A DNA stretch of 16,139 bases from Methanotrichaceae archaeon (GCA_013329455.1 DUKF01000196.1:1-16139), one strand, 5' to 3'. Positions 1-8,213 are shown, numbered from the stretch's first letter. Notes: a model not told the origin generated them from the sequence alone. Numbers and translations: made by a program.

Positions 1-618
1 GGCCTGGCCGTGGTAGTGGCCAAGGGCGATGTAGGAGAAGTCTCCTTTCAGGAAGCTCTCTTTCAGCTCGTGCTCGCCGACGGTCCTGAGCCTCCGGTTC
101 CAGAGGGCCTCGACGAGGCCGTGCATCACCAGAACGTCCCGGCCCGATGGATTCCCCATCCTGAAATCCTGCATTTTTCGAAACTCCTCCAGGTAGTCTT
201 CGGGGCCGAGGCAGAAGGGGATGCAGTGAAAAAAGTGGTCGCCGACCTCGAAGCACTCGTACCGGTAGTGGTGGGCGATGTTGACGCCTTTCATCCCCTC
301 AAAGAGGGTGAAAGGGCTGAGGGCGGCGTAACTCTTGGGGGCGTCGTGGTTTCCGCTGATGATGATGACGGGAATTTCGGCCTCGACCAATTTTTCCAGG
401 TTCTGCTTGAAGACGTAAAGAGGCCTGATCCGAGGCCTCACGTGGTGGAAGACGTCGCCTGCATGGACGACGGCGTCTGGCTGAAGCTCGATTATCTTGT
501 CCACCGTCTCATTAAACCCCTGGTAGATCGTCTCCTCTCGGAGGTTTCTTCCCCACCGGTCGACCCTTCCGTAGGCGGAGAAGCCAAGGTGCGAGTCTGC
601 CATGTGCACGATCTTCAT
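1..618 (-). CDS. mre11: Mre11 DNA double-strand break repair nuclease (partial, 3' end beyond window)
   Basis: Mre11 is the Mn-dependent nuclease of the Mre11-Rad50 complex, which with HerA-NurA processes broken DNA ends in archaea. The first 206 residues are visible and read open to the window edge. The calcineurin-like phosphoesterase motifs are all present: D8 and H10 in MADSHLG, D55 in HAGDVFH, N90-H91 in GNHD, H166 in LVMHG, and H201/H203 in GHYHGQ. These match the metal ligands known for Pyrococcus Mre11 in order and spacing. The C-terminal capping and Rad50-binding parts lie outside the window. The ATG at 618 is preceded by a strong GGGGAGAG ribosome site and starts 18 bases after the herA stop, so it is the third visible gene of the nurA-herA-mre11 operon; rad50 probably follows. 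Confidence 0.95.
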   Translation of the reverse strand, partial: MKIVHMADSHLGFSAYGRVDRWGRNLREETIYQGFNETVDKIIELQPDAVVHAGDVFHHVRPRIRPLYVFKQNLEKLVEAEIPVIIISGNHDAPKSYAALSPFTLFEGMKGVNIAHHYRYECFEVGDHFFHCIPFCLGPEDYLEEFRKMQDFRMGNPSGRDVLVMHGLVEALWNRRLRTVGEHELKESFLKGDFSYIALGHYHGQA

Positions 619-636
619 GAATCGCTCTCCCCGGAT

Positions 637-2280
637 CTAGTCTGGCGGAAGGTTGAAGCCTCTGCTCCTCGGTTTCTTTTCCCCAGACGCCCCCGATCGG
701 TTCAGATCCTCCAAGTACCTCTCATAAAGGTGAATCCTCGCCGGGACCGGGAAGGGTATGTTCAGAGTGCTTATGATCGCCTCGCCCTTCTCCAGCGTCT
801 GGATCTCGACGTCCAGAGATGATAGGTCCTGCTTTGCCGATTCCTCAAGGCGGGTTCTGTCGTTTCTGTCGGCGAGGCCCAAGATGACGAGGGTGTTGAA
901 CTGGGATAGGAGCTGTTTATCGATCAGCTTTGGCTGCTGGGTTATGGCGCATAGGCCCACCCCGAACTTTCGCCCCTCCCGAGCGATCGACTCGAACCGG
1001 GTGAGTCTACCCTCGCCTCCGCCAAGAACCCTCTGCGCCTCCTCGATGGTTATGAGACAGCCTTTTCCTCTCGCGCCCTCGGCGCTCTCCTTCTTGTACC
1101 GATCGAGGATGTGGCGGGATAAGAGCGAGAGGAGAAATAGCTCGCTCCTCTCGCCGAGGGTGGGAATGTCCACCAGGACCACCTTTCCATCCAGGAGGTT
1201 TGAGATTATGCCGGGGATGCTGGATGTCATATCCGAGATGTACCGGTTCTTGTCGAGGATCGTCTTTATCGTCCGGCTGATCCTGCCTATGGTCTTCTCG
1301 TGGAACCCCTCTGCGATCATCTTGGCGGCGCCCTCTGGAGTGATTATATCTTCGAGCCAGGCATCCTCGTAGAAGACCCTGGAGACTGCCTCCAGAGCCT
1401 CCCTCTGGGCCGGGGTCCAGTCGTAGAGGACCTCTATGTCTTGGGGCCGGATCTCCTTTTTTCCCACCGTAAGATTCGAGACGAGGGGATCTTTGAGGTG
1501 GCCGGGGTCGGTGGAGTAGCAGACGATCCCGTCCCTGTACTTGTCCAGGTGGAGGAGCCCTTTCGTTCCCTTCTTGCCCAAAATGTACTCGCCGTGAGGG
1601 TCGACGATTAGAAGACCCAACTTCGATTCTTTCGAGGAAGACTTTTTCATGCAGGAGGCGGCAAAGACTTTCATGAAGTTGGATTTACCCATTCCCGTCG
1701 TCGCAAAGACTCCCATGTGGTGGTCCATGGCATCGCTGTGTAGGGCAACAGGGATCTCTCTCACGTCACGGCTTCCGTTCCTGAGGCGTCCCACCTCAAT
1801 GTCCCCCATCACTTCCATGAGAAATTGAAACTCATCTTTTTCTGCCTTCGTCACCGGAGAGAACTTGGTGGGGATCGTCCTCGACTTCCTGAACTGCTCC
1901 TTTTTTCCTAACTCTTTTAATATGCAACCTAGAGGCTCAGCCACCACTCGGTTGAATATGTGATCCTTGTCGTAGAACTCTTCACCCCGGACCATTGTGT
2001 CCCAGTTGCCGTCGTAGTTGGAGTCGTGCCGGATGTCGGTGATTCTTGCAAGAAAAGTCGTGTTTCTCTCCACCCTTCGGTCGTGGATTGAGACGATCTC
2101 CCCAAGCTCCACCCACTCTTCACTGGGTACGATGAAGTGATACTCTCTTACGTCTTTTGAGATTATCTTGTTGTAGGGGTTTGAATTCTCGTCTTTCTTT
2201 ATGGTTTGAGGTTCCAGCTCAAAAGGGTCCTCTCCCTTTCCTGACGACCCTTTCCATCTCTCGTCTGATATATTTGCCAT
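637..2280 (-). CDS. herA: HerA hexameric DNA helicase/translocase
   Basis: HerA is a hexameric ATP-driven bipolar DNA translocase that pairs with NurA nuclease to generate 3' single-stranded ends for recombination. The 547-residue protein has an N-terminal HAS-barrel-like part (about 45-120), then a FtsK/HerA-type ATPase core: Walker A ATTGMGKS at 193-200, the family-typical DPHGEY at 227-232, Walker B LITIEEAQ around 409-416, an arginine-finger-like REGRKFG at 434-440, and the ITQQPKLID sensor stretch at 446-454. The ATG at 2280 follows the nurA stop by a single base, and its ribosome site (GGAGG) lies inside the last codons of nurA, implying translational coupling. The gene ends in TAG, with mre11 following 18 bases later. 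The identification rests on both motifs and operon context. Confidence 0.96.
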   Translation of the reverse strand: MANISDERWKGSSGKGEDPFELEPQTIKKDENSNPYNKIISKDVREYHFIVPSEEWVELGEIVSIHDRRVERNTTFLARITDIRHDSNYDGNWDTMVRGEEFYDKDHIFNRVVAEPLGCILKELGKKEQFRKSRTIPTKFSPVTKAEKDEFQFLMEVMGDIEVGRLRNGSRDVREIPVALHSDAMDHHMGVFATTGMGKSNFMKVFAASCMKKSSSKESKLGLLIVDPHGEYILGKKGTKGLLHLDKYRDGIVCYSTDPGHLKDPLVSNLTVGKKEIRPQDIEVLYDWTPAQREALEAVSRVFYEDAWLEDIITPEGAAKMIAEGFHEKTIGRISRTIKTILDKNRYISDMTSSIPGIISNLLDGKVVLVDIPTLGERSELFLLSLLSRHILDRYKKESAEGARGKGCLITIEEAQRVLGGGEGRLTRFESIAREGRKFGVGLCAITQQPKLIDKQLLSQFNTLVILGLADRNDRTRLEESAKQDLSSLDVEIQTLEKGEAIISTLNIPFPVPARIHLYERYLEDLNRSGASGEKKPRSRGFNLPPD

Positions 2281-2281
2281 T

Positions 2282-3307
2282 CTACCTCCTCCGAAGTCCG
2301 TCCAGAATTTCGTGATAGTCGAGAGCGCCGCGAATCTGTTGCTCTGTCAGGCCCTCGCCCCGGAGCCCCTCGAAGAGGGAGAGGCGCGTGAAGTCTCGCT
2401 CTTGAATCGGGATTTTTAAGTCCTGGTGCGCCCTGAAGAGGGCGTGAGGGTAGCCCAAACTTTCGGCTGATCGAGCGTACATGGTGACGTGTCCGAGGGC
2501 TTCATCTATGTGGCCAGCCACGCAGTTCGGCGCGTCGATTCTGAAAGCGTGGGTCGAACGCGGATGGAACTTTGCCACGTAAGTTTTTCCGCGCCAGGGG
2601 TCTTCCCTGATCACCTTTTTGCCGCTGAGCTGGACGTACCAGGGCTTATCGGGCACCGCCCCGCTCCCGATGTAATCGGTGCTCCTGATCAAGGGCCTGG
2701 AAATTTCGTCCCCCCAGGAGAGCTTGCTCGACTTGCTGACGCCGAGAAGGTCTGCCCCCCTCTCCTCGGCCCGCTCGAATATCCAGTTCAATACCTCTCG
2801 ATAGTACGGATCTCTCCAGAGGGAAAAGCCCCCATCGTAGAGGACGACGTCTCCCTCTTTTGCCACCTTTACGGCTTCGGATAAAGCCACATGCTCCTGA
2901 AGGTCTCTGAAGAAGGTCGATATCCGGTCCAGCTCCTCCTCGGACTTGAGCTCGAAGGGTTCCTTCAGGCCGAAGATTCCCCTTCGGTACCGGTTGAAAT
3001 ACAAAGGATAATTTTTCCGATCTGCGGAGAAGAGGTCGTCGTAAGTGATGACCGTCTTCTGCCATTCGGTGCCGCGGTAGACGACGTAGCCGGCCCTGAT
3101 GTAATTCAGGCTGACGTTTCCTAGATCCAAGACGACGACGTTGCTCCCGTCGATGGCGAATATATCGCCGTCAAACTCTTCAGGGACGATCTCGCGGAAA
3201 TCGCGCCCGAGGATTCCCGTCTCAGTCTCGAACTCCCCGATATTGACGGGCGAGAAGTAATCCTTTATCGCGCGGGCGGTCTCTGCAAGTTTTTCCCTGT
3301 CGATCAT
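2282..3307 (-). CDS. nurA: NurA 5'-3' nuclease
   Basis: NurA is the RNase H-fold, Mn-dependent single-strand endonuclease and 5'-3' exonuclease that works in the central channel of HerA. The protein has 341 residues, normal for the family. Visible hallmarks are FAIDGSN with the probable catalytic D53 near the N terminus, VVLYDGG with D158 in the middle, the GVSKSSKLSW stretch near 189-198, and FRIDAPNC with D258 toward the C terminus. It is the first gene of the operon: herA starts one base after its TAG stop. The ATG at 3307 has no clear ribosome site, but a TATATA box at 3333-3338 is centred about 28 bases upstream, which fits a leaderless message. The assignment is supported by the motifs and by the adjacent herA. 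Confidence 0.94.
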   Translation of the reverse strand: MIDREKLAETARAIKDYFSPVNIGEFETETGILGRDFREIVPEEFDGDIFAIDGSNVVVLDLGNVSLNYIRAGYVVYRGTEWQKTVITYDDLFSADRKNYPLYFNRYRRGIFGLKEPFELKSEEELDRISTFFRDLQEHVALSEAVKVAKEGDVVLYDGGFSLWRDPYYREVLNWIFERAEERGADLLGVSKSSKLSWGDEISRPLIRSTDYIGSGAVPDKPWYVQLSGKKVIREDPWRGKTYVAKFHPRSTHAFRIDAPNCVAGHIDEALGHVTMYARSAESLGYPHALFRAHQDLKIPIQERDFTRLSLFEGLRGEGLTEQQIRGALDYHEILDGLRRR

Positions 3308-3332
3308 CCAATAATGGAATTAAAGGTCGACG

Positions 3333-3338
3333 TATATA
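3333..3338 (-). promoter_or_regulatory. TATA box for the nurA-herA-mre11 operon
   Basis: On the minus strand the sequence CGGTATATACG carries a TATATA core centred about 28 bases upstream of the nurA ATG. Archaeal TATA boxes lie about 26 bases before the start of transcription, so transcription would begin at or next to the start codon. No ribosome site is visible before nurA, in keeping with a leaderless transcript. Confidence 0.6.
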
Positions 3339-3392
3339 CCGATTTTGAGAGGGACAGTCCCAAACGATCTCATTCTTCGAGGGCGCCGTTTT

Positions 3393-3398
3393 AAAAAA
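3393..3398 (-). terminator. T-run terminator after the NucS-like gene
   Basis: The minus strand reads GGCTTTTTTAAAA about 40 bases after the TGA stop of the nuclease gene. Archaeal RNA polymerase terminates on such T-runs without a hairpin. It sits between that gene and the nurA promoter, so it could separate the two transcription units. Confidence 0.4.
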
Positions 3399-3437
3399 GC
3401 CAAGCAAGATCCATTCGGCTGGATCGATGCCGGAGGA

Positions 3438-4478
3438 TCAACTATCTCTCGTCCATTTCATCTTGTTCAAAGCCACTGAGAAATGCTCTGCTTCGTCAAG
3501 ATTTTTGAAGAAGCCTTCATATCCTGTCCAATCTGGTGACGAATACCCAACGAAGCCCCACTCCCTTTTGTCCTGAGGTAGAATCCCAACCAACCGTTCT
3601 TTATCTTCATCTAAATATTTAGCTAATCTGTTTATATAAACCTGGAACTTGAGCCCATCTTCAGGATTGCTATCCTTGGGGATCAGACTAAATATGGTAT
3701 TTTGACTTCCGCTCATTACGCCTACGAAAGCAATGGAGCTTCTAGTCGTATTTTTCCTGTTGAATATAATAGCGAGCCGCTCCACGAGCAAGTCGTAGAT
3801 ATCTCCAACCCCATTGTCTTTAGACATCTTCTGTAAATCATCATATGACAAGGGTGGAGGTCTTTTCGAAGTCGTTTTAGTTCGGGTGCTATATTCTACC
3901 TGAGTTGGATCGATCAAAAACACCCTTGAGAGCAGCTCCTTTCCATCTCCATTCTGGAAGTACTGAAACGTTGCTGCGTTGATCCCCACGCCATAGTTGT
4001 CAGACAAATACCGAATAATCCTCTCAGAGCGACCGTCTATCTCCGAGGCGACGATGACCATGCTGTGGTGATCGTTTAATATTTCGGGCAGCTCTGACCC
4101 GAACTCGGTTCTGAAGCAATTCTCCAAAGGGCCCTTTTCTCCGAGATAACCATTCGCGATCTCCGTTATCTTTTCGTTCGAGAGGTCCGCCACCCAAGAG
4201 GCGTAATCCAAAGCTTGGGCGGTCACTTCCCTTGGCGTCTTGTCACGCTTAAGCTCGACGATAACAACTTCCCCGTTATAGTCGAGGCAGAGGAGGTCGA
4301 TAGACCCGCCAAAGTCGGTATCTACTTGTCTTCCAATTACCTAAAGGTCACTCGAAAGGATGGAGATATCCCGTTCCAACCATTTTTCCAGCCGGGCTTC
4401 GAGATCCAATCTGGTCTTCTTTATCTCCTCCAACCGATCCCCCTCGACAATTTCCCAAACCCTGACATCTTCCGCCAT
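3438..4478 (-). pseudogene. NucS/DUF91-like endonuclease gene interrupted by an in-frame TAG at codon 46
   Basis: Read from the ATG at 4478 (GGAG site 3-6 bases ahead) there is one frame of 347 codons, broken only by TAG at 4343-4341. On either side the translation is continuous family sequence: WLERDISILSSDL, the stop, then VIGRQVDTDFGGSIDLL. NucS/DUF91 nucleases cut DNA with a PD-(D/E)XK fold; here D61 in GGSIDLL and E75-x-K77 in VIVELK form the active site, and QALDYASWV (88-96) is also typical. The remaining C-terminal part, about 200 residues, was not recognised. The uninterrupted part starts at GTG 4226 (262 residues) but lacks D61, E75 and K77, so it could not be an active nuclease alone. 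The locus is AT-richer than its neighbours, suggesting transfer. Loss by nonsense mutation is the simplest reading; a sequencing error is possible. Confidence 0.8.
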
Positions 4479-4501
4479 AGTCTCCAACCCGAGATCACTC
4501 T

Positions 4502-4507
4502 GATATC
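4502..4507 (-). promoter_or_regulatory. Possible TATA-like box of the NucS-like gene
   Basis: The minus strand reads CATGATATCAG, with the AT-rich core centred about 26 bases upstream of the ATG at 4478. The spacing fits an archaeal promoter with a very short or absent leader. The core is a weak match. Confidence 0.3.
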
Positions 4508-4619
4508 ATGAAAGAAGATCCCATTGATGAGCTTATCCCAGGATTCTTCGAATCCAACAGAAACTCCACAAGACTCAAAAAGTCGTAGGTGAAAATAGTA
4601 GAAGAAGAGGTAGATTCGG

Positions 4620-5648
4620 ATGGCAGAGAAAAACTTGATCGCCTGGAACGTCGACGAGGGGGACTATCCCTCGTCAGCAAGCATGGACGAAAAGCTCAAG
4701 TTCCTCCTTCGGTATGCGGTTTTGGCTCCTTCCGGCCCGAACAACCAACCCTGGAAGTTCGCCGTAAACGACGGCGAGGTAGTGGTCATGGCAGACTTCG
4801 ACAGGACCCTTCCGGACGTTGAGCCCGCCAACAGGACGATGTACATGAGCCTGGGATGCGTTCTCACAAACCTGCTTCTGGCCGCAGAGCACTTCAAAAT
4901 GGGCTACGAGGTCGAGCGCTTCCCTGACGGAGTCGATGCGGAGACGATTGCGGTCGTGAAGTTCAAGGAGGATGCCGGCAAGCCCCAGTTTCCGCCGGAC
5001 CTCTTCGACGAGATCACAGAGAGGCACACCAACCGGGGAGCTTACGACGACCGGCCGATCGAGGCCGAGAAGATCGAAGAGATGAAAGAAGCCATCGACG
5101 GGGCGGGCTTTAAGTTCGATGTACTCACTGACACCAAGAGCAGGGCGAAGATGGCCGAGATTCTCGGAAAGTCCCACAAGATCCAGCTTGGGAACAAGGC
5201 ATTCAGAAAGGACCTCGCTCGCTGGATCAGGGCCAACAACGAGGATGCCTGGGACGGTCTGCCAGGCTACGCCTTCGGATACTCGGACTTCGATTCCTTC
5301 TTCGGCCAGTTCATCTTCGGAACCTTCGATACATCCACCTCCAGGGCCAGAAAGGAGATGGCTCTCATGAATGCCTCCCCCGCCGTCGGAGTATTGAGCA
5401 CCGATGCCGAGGACAAATGGATCTGGGTCGAGACGGGAATGCGATTTGAAAAGCTCTTTCTCACCGCCACGAAGCTCGGCGTCAGGTTCGATCTCTTCAG
5501 CCAGCCGGTGGCGATCGAGGAGATTCGCCGGGAGATGATTGAGATACTCGACGTCAACCATCCTCAGATCTTGATAAGGATGGGCTACGCGCCTCCTGCC
5601 AAGCACACCCCGAGAAGGACGGTGGAGATGGTTCTGGCCGGGAAGTGA
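4620..5648 (+). CDS. Acg-type nitroreductase family protein
   Basis: This 342-residue protein belongs to the long-form nitroreductase family that includes mycobacterial Acg: FMN-binding proteins whose substrate is mostly unknown. Typical signatures are APSGPNNQPWKF (36-47; the NNQPW part corresponds to the usual HNTQPW), the RHTNRGAY motif at 135-142, and the C-terminal MGYAPPAKHTPRR stretch followed by TVE. The length suits two fused nitroreductase halves, as in Acg, rather than the 170-220 residues of ordinary members. The ATG at 4620 follows a purine-rich stretch with AGAGG about ten bases upstream. It is transcribed alone, divergent from the NucS-like gene and convergent with the methyltransferase. 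It may be a redox or FMN-sequestering protein; the substrate cannot be read from sequence. Confidence 0.85.
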   Translation: MAEKNLIAWNVDEGDYPSSASMDEKLKFLLRYAVLAPSGPNNQPWKFAVNDGEVVVMADFDRTLPDVEPANRTMYMSLGCVLTNLLLAAEHFKMGYEVERFPDGVDAETIAVVKFKEDAGKPQFPPDLFDEITERHTNRGAYDDRPIEAEKIEEMKEAIDGAGFKFDVLTDTKSRAKMAEILGKSHKIQLGNKAFRKDLARWIRANNEDAWDGLPGYAFGYSDFDSFFGQFIFGTFDTSTSRARKEMALMNASPAVGVLSTDAEDKWIWVETGMRFEKLFLTATKLGVRFDLFSQPVAIEEIRREMIEILDVNHPQILIRMGYAPPAKHTPRRTVEMVLAGK

Positions 5649-5718
5649 CCCTGATCAAAAACGAGATTGTCGATCTGAGGCAGGTCAAGGTCCGAGATGA
5701 AAGCGCCCGGCCCGATCG

Positions 5719-5763
5719 GCGGGAGAAGGTCGCGGGCGTCTCTCCTCACTCGACCTTTCCCGC
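5719..5763. terminator. Hairpin between convergent genes
   Basis: GCGGGAGAAGGTCG (5719-5732) and CGACCTTTCCCGC (5751-5763) pair over 13 bp with one bulged base around an 18-base loop, followed by TTTT at about 5768. It lies between the convergent nitroreductase and methyltransferase genes, 70 bases past the nitroreductase stop, and may stop or stabilise one or both transcripts. Apart from it, 5649-5842 shows nothing else recognisable. Confidence 0.55.
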
Positions 5764-5842
5764 GCCATTTTCCGGGGTTCTCAAAGGCCAGGCGGGGCCA
5801 AAATGAATCTGCTGCTGGGAAAAATGAGGAGATACGATCATC

Positions 5843-6757
5843 TTAGATTGCGCCTAAAAAGCACTCGATCCATCCGTCTCCTCGCTCGCCGAAGCGCTTG
5901 TTGAAGCCGAGGCGCAGAAGCTCCATCTCGGACATCTCGATGCACGAGATCTCTCGTCCGCCAGCTTTCCTGAAGATGCTCGACAGCTCCCCCTCGGTGT
6001 AACACCTCGTCCCGTCGGTTCCGGCCTCGCTTCGGATCATGGAGAATATGCCCTTTGGGATCTTTCTTCTCGCCATCTTCACCTCTGAGCAGGGTACCAG
6101 GTACTCGACGATGAAGTGATTCCTCCCGCCGGATCTGAACTTCGAGACGATCCCCTCAAGACTCTTTTTCGGCAGGTAGTAGCTGATCCCTTCCATCAGA
6201 ACGATCGCCGGAGCTTCTGGATCGAAGCCCACCCTTGCCAGCCGGTCGAGGAGGTCGTCGGAGGTGATGTCCGCTGTCAGGCATCTCAGCTTTTCAGCAC
6301 GATCCGGCACGAGCCTCGAATAGAGACGCTTCTTCACCTCAAGGCCCGCCAGGTCCACCTCGAATATTTTGGCGATCTTGGCGTGGTTTTCGAGGAGAAG
6401 TTCCAGAGCCAGGGGTGACTTTCCGGCGGCGAGGATGACAAGCTGCATCTGCTTCCCCACCACAACCTCGGATTCGGCGAGGAGCTTTTCGACGAGGCTC
6501 TTAATGAAGTGCTTTCTGTTCAGAATCACCTCGCCGTACCAATCGCAGATGGTGTCGCACCTTCGAAGGAGGTCTTTTCCAGAGGAGAGGTCGAGCATCT
6601 CTACAAACTCGCGGGCCTGGGCCGGGCCCCTGGCGTATAGGGGAAGCGACCAGAGGATTACCATGGCCGCTGTGGGGTGGAGACTCAGCTTCTCCGAGGG
6701 CTCAATCAGATCGTTTTTGGACATGAGACGAAAGCTCCCGATTGGAAGAACCAGCAT
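5843..6757 (-). CDS. SAM-dependent methyltransferase, LCMT-like (leucine carboxyl methyltransferase superfamily)
   Basis: The 304-residue protein resembles the LCMT/PPM1 group of SAM-dependent O-methyltransferases. The glycine-containing SAM motif appears as VILAAGKSPLALEL (107-120), followed by the acidic FEVDL (132-136) expected to bind the SAM ribose. The characteristic segment GFDPEAPAIVLMEGISYYL (177-195) matches the pattern of a Pro-x-x-hydrophobic run leading into EGxxxYL. Eukaryotic members methylate PP2A; bacterial and archaeal ones act on small molecules or unknown targets, so the substrate is open. The ATG at 6757 gives the full frame, but an in-frame ATG at 6724 (MSKND) is preceded by GGGAG and could be the true start. 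A TATA-like TAAATAAAC on the minus strand around 6826-6834 may serve it. Confidence 0.72.
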   Translation of the reverse strand: MLVLPIGSFRLMSKNDLIEPSEKLSLHPTAAMVILWSLPLYARGPAQAREFVEMLDLSSGKDLLRRCDTICDWYGEVILNRKHFIKSLVEKLLAESEVVVGKQMQLVILAAGKSPLALELLLENHAKIAKIFEVDLAGLEVKKRLYSRLVPDRAEKLRCLTADITSDDLLDRLARVGFDPEAPAIVLMEGISYYLPKKSLEGIVSKFRSGGRNHFIVEYLVPCSEVKMARRKIPKGIFSMIRSEAGTDGTRCYTEGELSSIFRKAGGREISCIEMSEMELLRLGFNKRFGERGDGWIECFLGAI

Positions 6758-6939
6758 TTGTTTCGGCCTTGATCTGCCATTTCACAAGTTTCCAGGCTTG
6801 GATGTTACCTCCCTGGACGTTGTAGTTTATTTACGTAACGCGGGACAATTTCAGATGTCGAACTCCGAAGCTTCTTCGACCCTTCAGTCGCCAAACCGGC
6901 AAAACGCCAAACAGCCAGAATCAGGATATTTGGATAAAG

Positions 6940-6946
6940 TTATTAT
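6940..6946 (+). promoter_or_regulatory. TATA-like box of the ABM-like / aldo-keto reductase pair
   Basis: AAGTTATTATCAAA contains a TTATTAT core about 39 bases upstream of the ATG at 6982, leaving room for a leader of roughly a dozen bases that holds the ribosome site GGTGGAGGAG at 6969-6978. Confidence 0.45.
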
Positions 6947-6981
6947 CAAATGCGGTCCATAAACTTGGGTGGAGGAGAAAT

Positions 6982-7281
6982 ATGTACCTGAGTATAAGGC
7001 GTTACAAGACAGACGAGGCCTATGTCGGAGAGGTTATGAGGCTCGTTGAGGACAGGTTTTTGCCCCGGATCAGAGAGATCCCCGGTTTCGTCAAATACTA
7101 CGGCGTGGACTGCGGCGACGGCCTTGTGGCCTTCATAAACTTCTTTGAAGACGAAGCCGGAGCCGAGCGGTCGAACGGCATCGCGTCAGAGTGGGTAAAA
7201 GAGAACCTCGCCTCCTACTTCCCGCTCCCGGCCGACATCACCGCGGGAAAGGTGATGGTGAGCGGCGAAAAGGTGAGCTGA
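6982..7281 (+). CDS. Small ABM-like (dimeric alpha/beta barrel) protein
   Basis: The protein has 99 residues, the usual size of antibiotic-biosynthesis-monooxygenase-like dimeric alpha/beta barrels. The pattern is typical: an opening beta strand (MYLSIRRYK), an amphipathic helix ending in REIPGFVKYYGV, then GDGLVAFINFFEDEAGAERSNGIASEWVKENL, as in quinol or polyketide monooxygenases and related orphan proteins. No cofactor is needed by many members, and the fold alone does not define a reaction. The ATG is set by an excellent ribosome site (GGTGGAGGAG, ending 3 bases before the start). The aldo/keto reductase gene follows 58 bases downstream on the same strand, so the two are probably cotranscribed and may share a redox task. 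The family call is by pattern; the function is unknown. Confidence 0.7.
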   Translation: MYLSIRRYKTDEAYVGEVMRLVEDRFLPRIREIPGFVKYYGVDCGDGLVAFINFFEDEAGAERSNGIASEWVKENLASYFPLPADITAGKVMVSGEKVS

Positions 7282-7339
7282 GGCAGGGGACCAAGGCTGG
7301 CCGAGCAGGTTGATGATTGTTGACGAGGGAGGCGAAAAT

Positions 7340-8197
7340 ATGGCGTCATTGAAGACCCGGCCCTTTGGCAGAACTGGCCGGGATGTCACCGTCGTGGGCC
7401 TCGGCGGCGAGGGGATCCTCCGGACCCACGGCGAGGAGGCGAGGGCGGCGCAGGTGATCGAAGAGGCCGCCCTCCAGGGGATCGGCTACTTCGATACCGC
7501 CCCCGCCTACTCGGGAAGCGAAGGCTACTACGGCGCCTTCTGGCGGTCCCATCGAGAGCTTCGGGACGGCATCGGCATATTCCAGACGAGCAAGTCGGCG
7601 ACCCGAGACGCGCGCGGCGCCCGAGCCGACCTGGACCGGACCCTCAAGACCCTCGACCTCGACCACCTCGACCTCTGGCAGATCCACGACGTCAGGACCC
7701 GGCAGGACCTGCGGGAGATCGAGGGTCCCGGCGGGGCTCTTGAGGCTTTCATCGAGGCGAAGGAGACGGGCCGGGCGAAGCTCATCGGGGTGACGGGCCA
7801 CCACGATCCCTCGATCGTCACCCATGCCGTCGAAAACTGGCCCGTCGACTCGGTCCTAATACCAGTAAATCCCCTGGAGGGGGTTATCGGCGGGTTTCTC
7901 GACGCGGCCCTCCCGGCAGCGAAAGAGCGGGGGATCGCCGTCATCGGGATGAAGGTCCTGGGGGGTTCTCACTACCTCAACCCCACGGCCGGGATCGGCC
8001 CCGATCTCCTCCTCAGGTACGCCTTATCTCAGGAGATCACCCTTGCCATCGTCGGATGCTCCACCCCCGAGGAGGTCCGGCTTTTGGCCCAAGTGGGCCG
8101 AGATCCGGAGCCGATGTCCACTGAGGAGCAGGAGAAGATGCTCGGGCTTTTCAGGCCTCACGCGGGGAGGCTGGCCTTTTATCGAGGGGTGGTGTGA
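7340..8197 (+). CDS. Aldo/keto reductase family oxidoreductase
   Basis: The 285-residue protein shows the aldo/keto reductase TIM-barrel with the full catalytic tetrad: D52 and Y57 in FDTAPAYSGSEGYYG, K85 in FQTSKSATRDA, and H116 in DLWQIHDV. GVTGHHD, IPVNPLEGVIGG and IAVIGMKVLGG are typical strands, and the C-terminal AIVGCSTPEEV fits the NADP-binding end. Substrates of archaeal members are generally unknown. The start is taken as ATG 7340 because GAGGGAGG lies 7 bases ahead; upstream TTG 7310 and ATG 7313 are in frame but lack a ribosome site and precede the conserved N terminus. It follows the ABM-like gene and is closed by a T8 run. Confidence 0.9.
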   Translation: MASLKTRPFGRTGRDVTVVGLGGEGILRTHGEEARAAQVIEEAALQGIGYFDTAPAYSGSEGYYGAFWRSHRELRDGIGIFQTSKSATRDARGARADLDRTLKTLDLDHLDLWQIHDVRTRQDLREIEGPGGALEAFIEAKETGRAKLIGVTGHHDPSIVTHAVENWPVDSVLIPVNPLEGVIGGFLDAALPAAKERGIAVIGMKVLGGSHYLNPTAGIGPDLLLRYALSQEITLAIVGCSTPEEVRLLAQVGRDPEPMSTEEQEKMLGLFRPHAGRLAFYRGVV

Positions 8198-8205
8198 GGC
8201 GAGAA

Positions 8206-8213
8206 TTTTTTTT
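8206..8213 (+). terminator. T8 terminator after the aldo/keto reductase
   Basis: Eight consecutive T lie 9 bases after the TGA stop of the reductase, with no hairpin, the common form of archaeal intrinsic terminator. The rest of the gap to 8336 shows no gene; on the minus strand a short T5 at 8313-8309 lies just past the nuclease gene stop. Confidence 0.6.

Noticed and set aside
10..822. Long plus-strand reading frame of 270 codons
   Set aside because: It is antisense to mre11 and herA, whose motifs are complete in the minus frames; its translation resembles no protein.
4341..4343. Pyrrolysine encoded by the TAG in the NucS-like gene
   Set aside because: herA and nurA in the same window both end naturally in TAG with the next gene starting within 1-18 bases, so TAG acts as an ordinary stop here. 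NucS-like nucleases are not known pyrrolysine proteins.
4508..4588. 26-codon plus-strand ATG frame in the divergent spacer
   Set aside because: No ribosome site, no recognisable sequence, and it lies over the likely promoter of the nuclease gene.
4674..5606. 310-codon minus-strand frame
   Set aside because: Antisense shadow of the nitroreductase gene, which has the family motifs and ribosome site.
6369..6962. 197-codon plus-strand frame
   Set aside because: Mostly antisense to the methyltransferase; no ribosome site and low-complexity translation.
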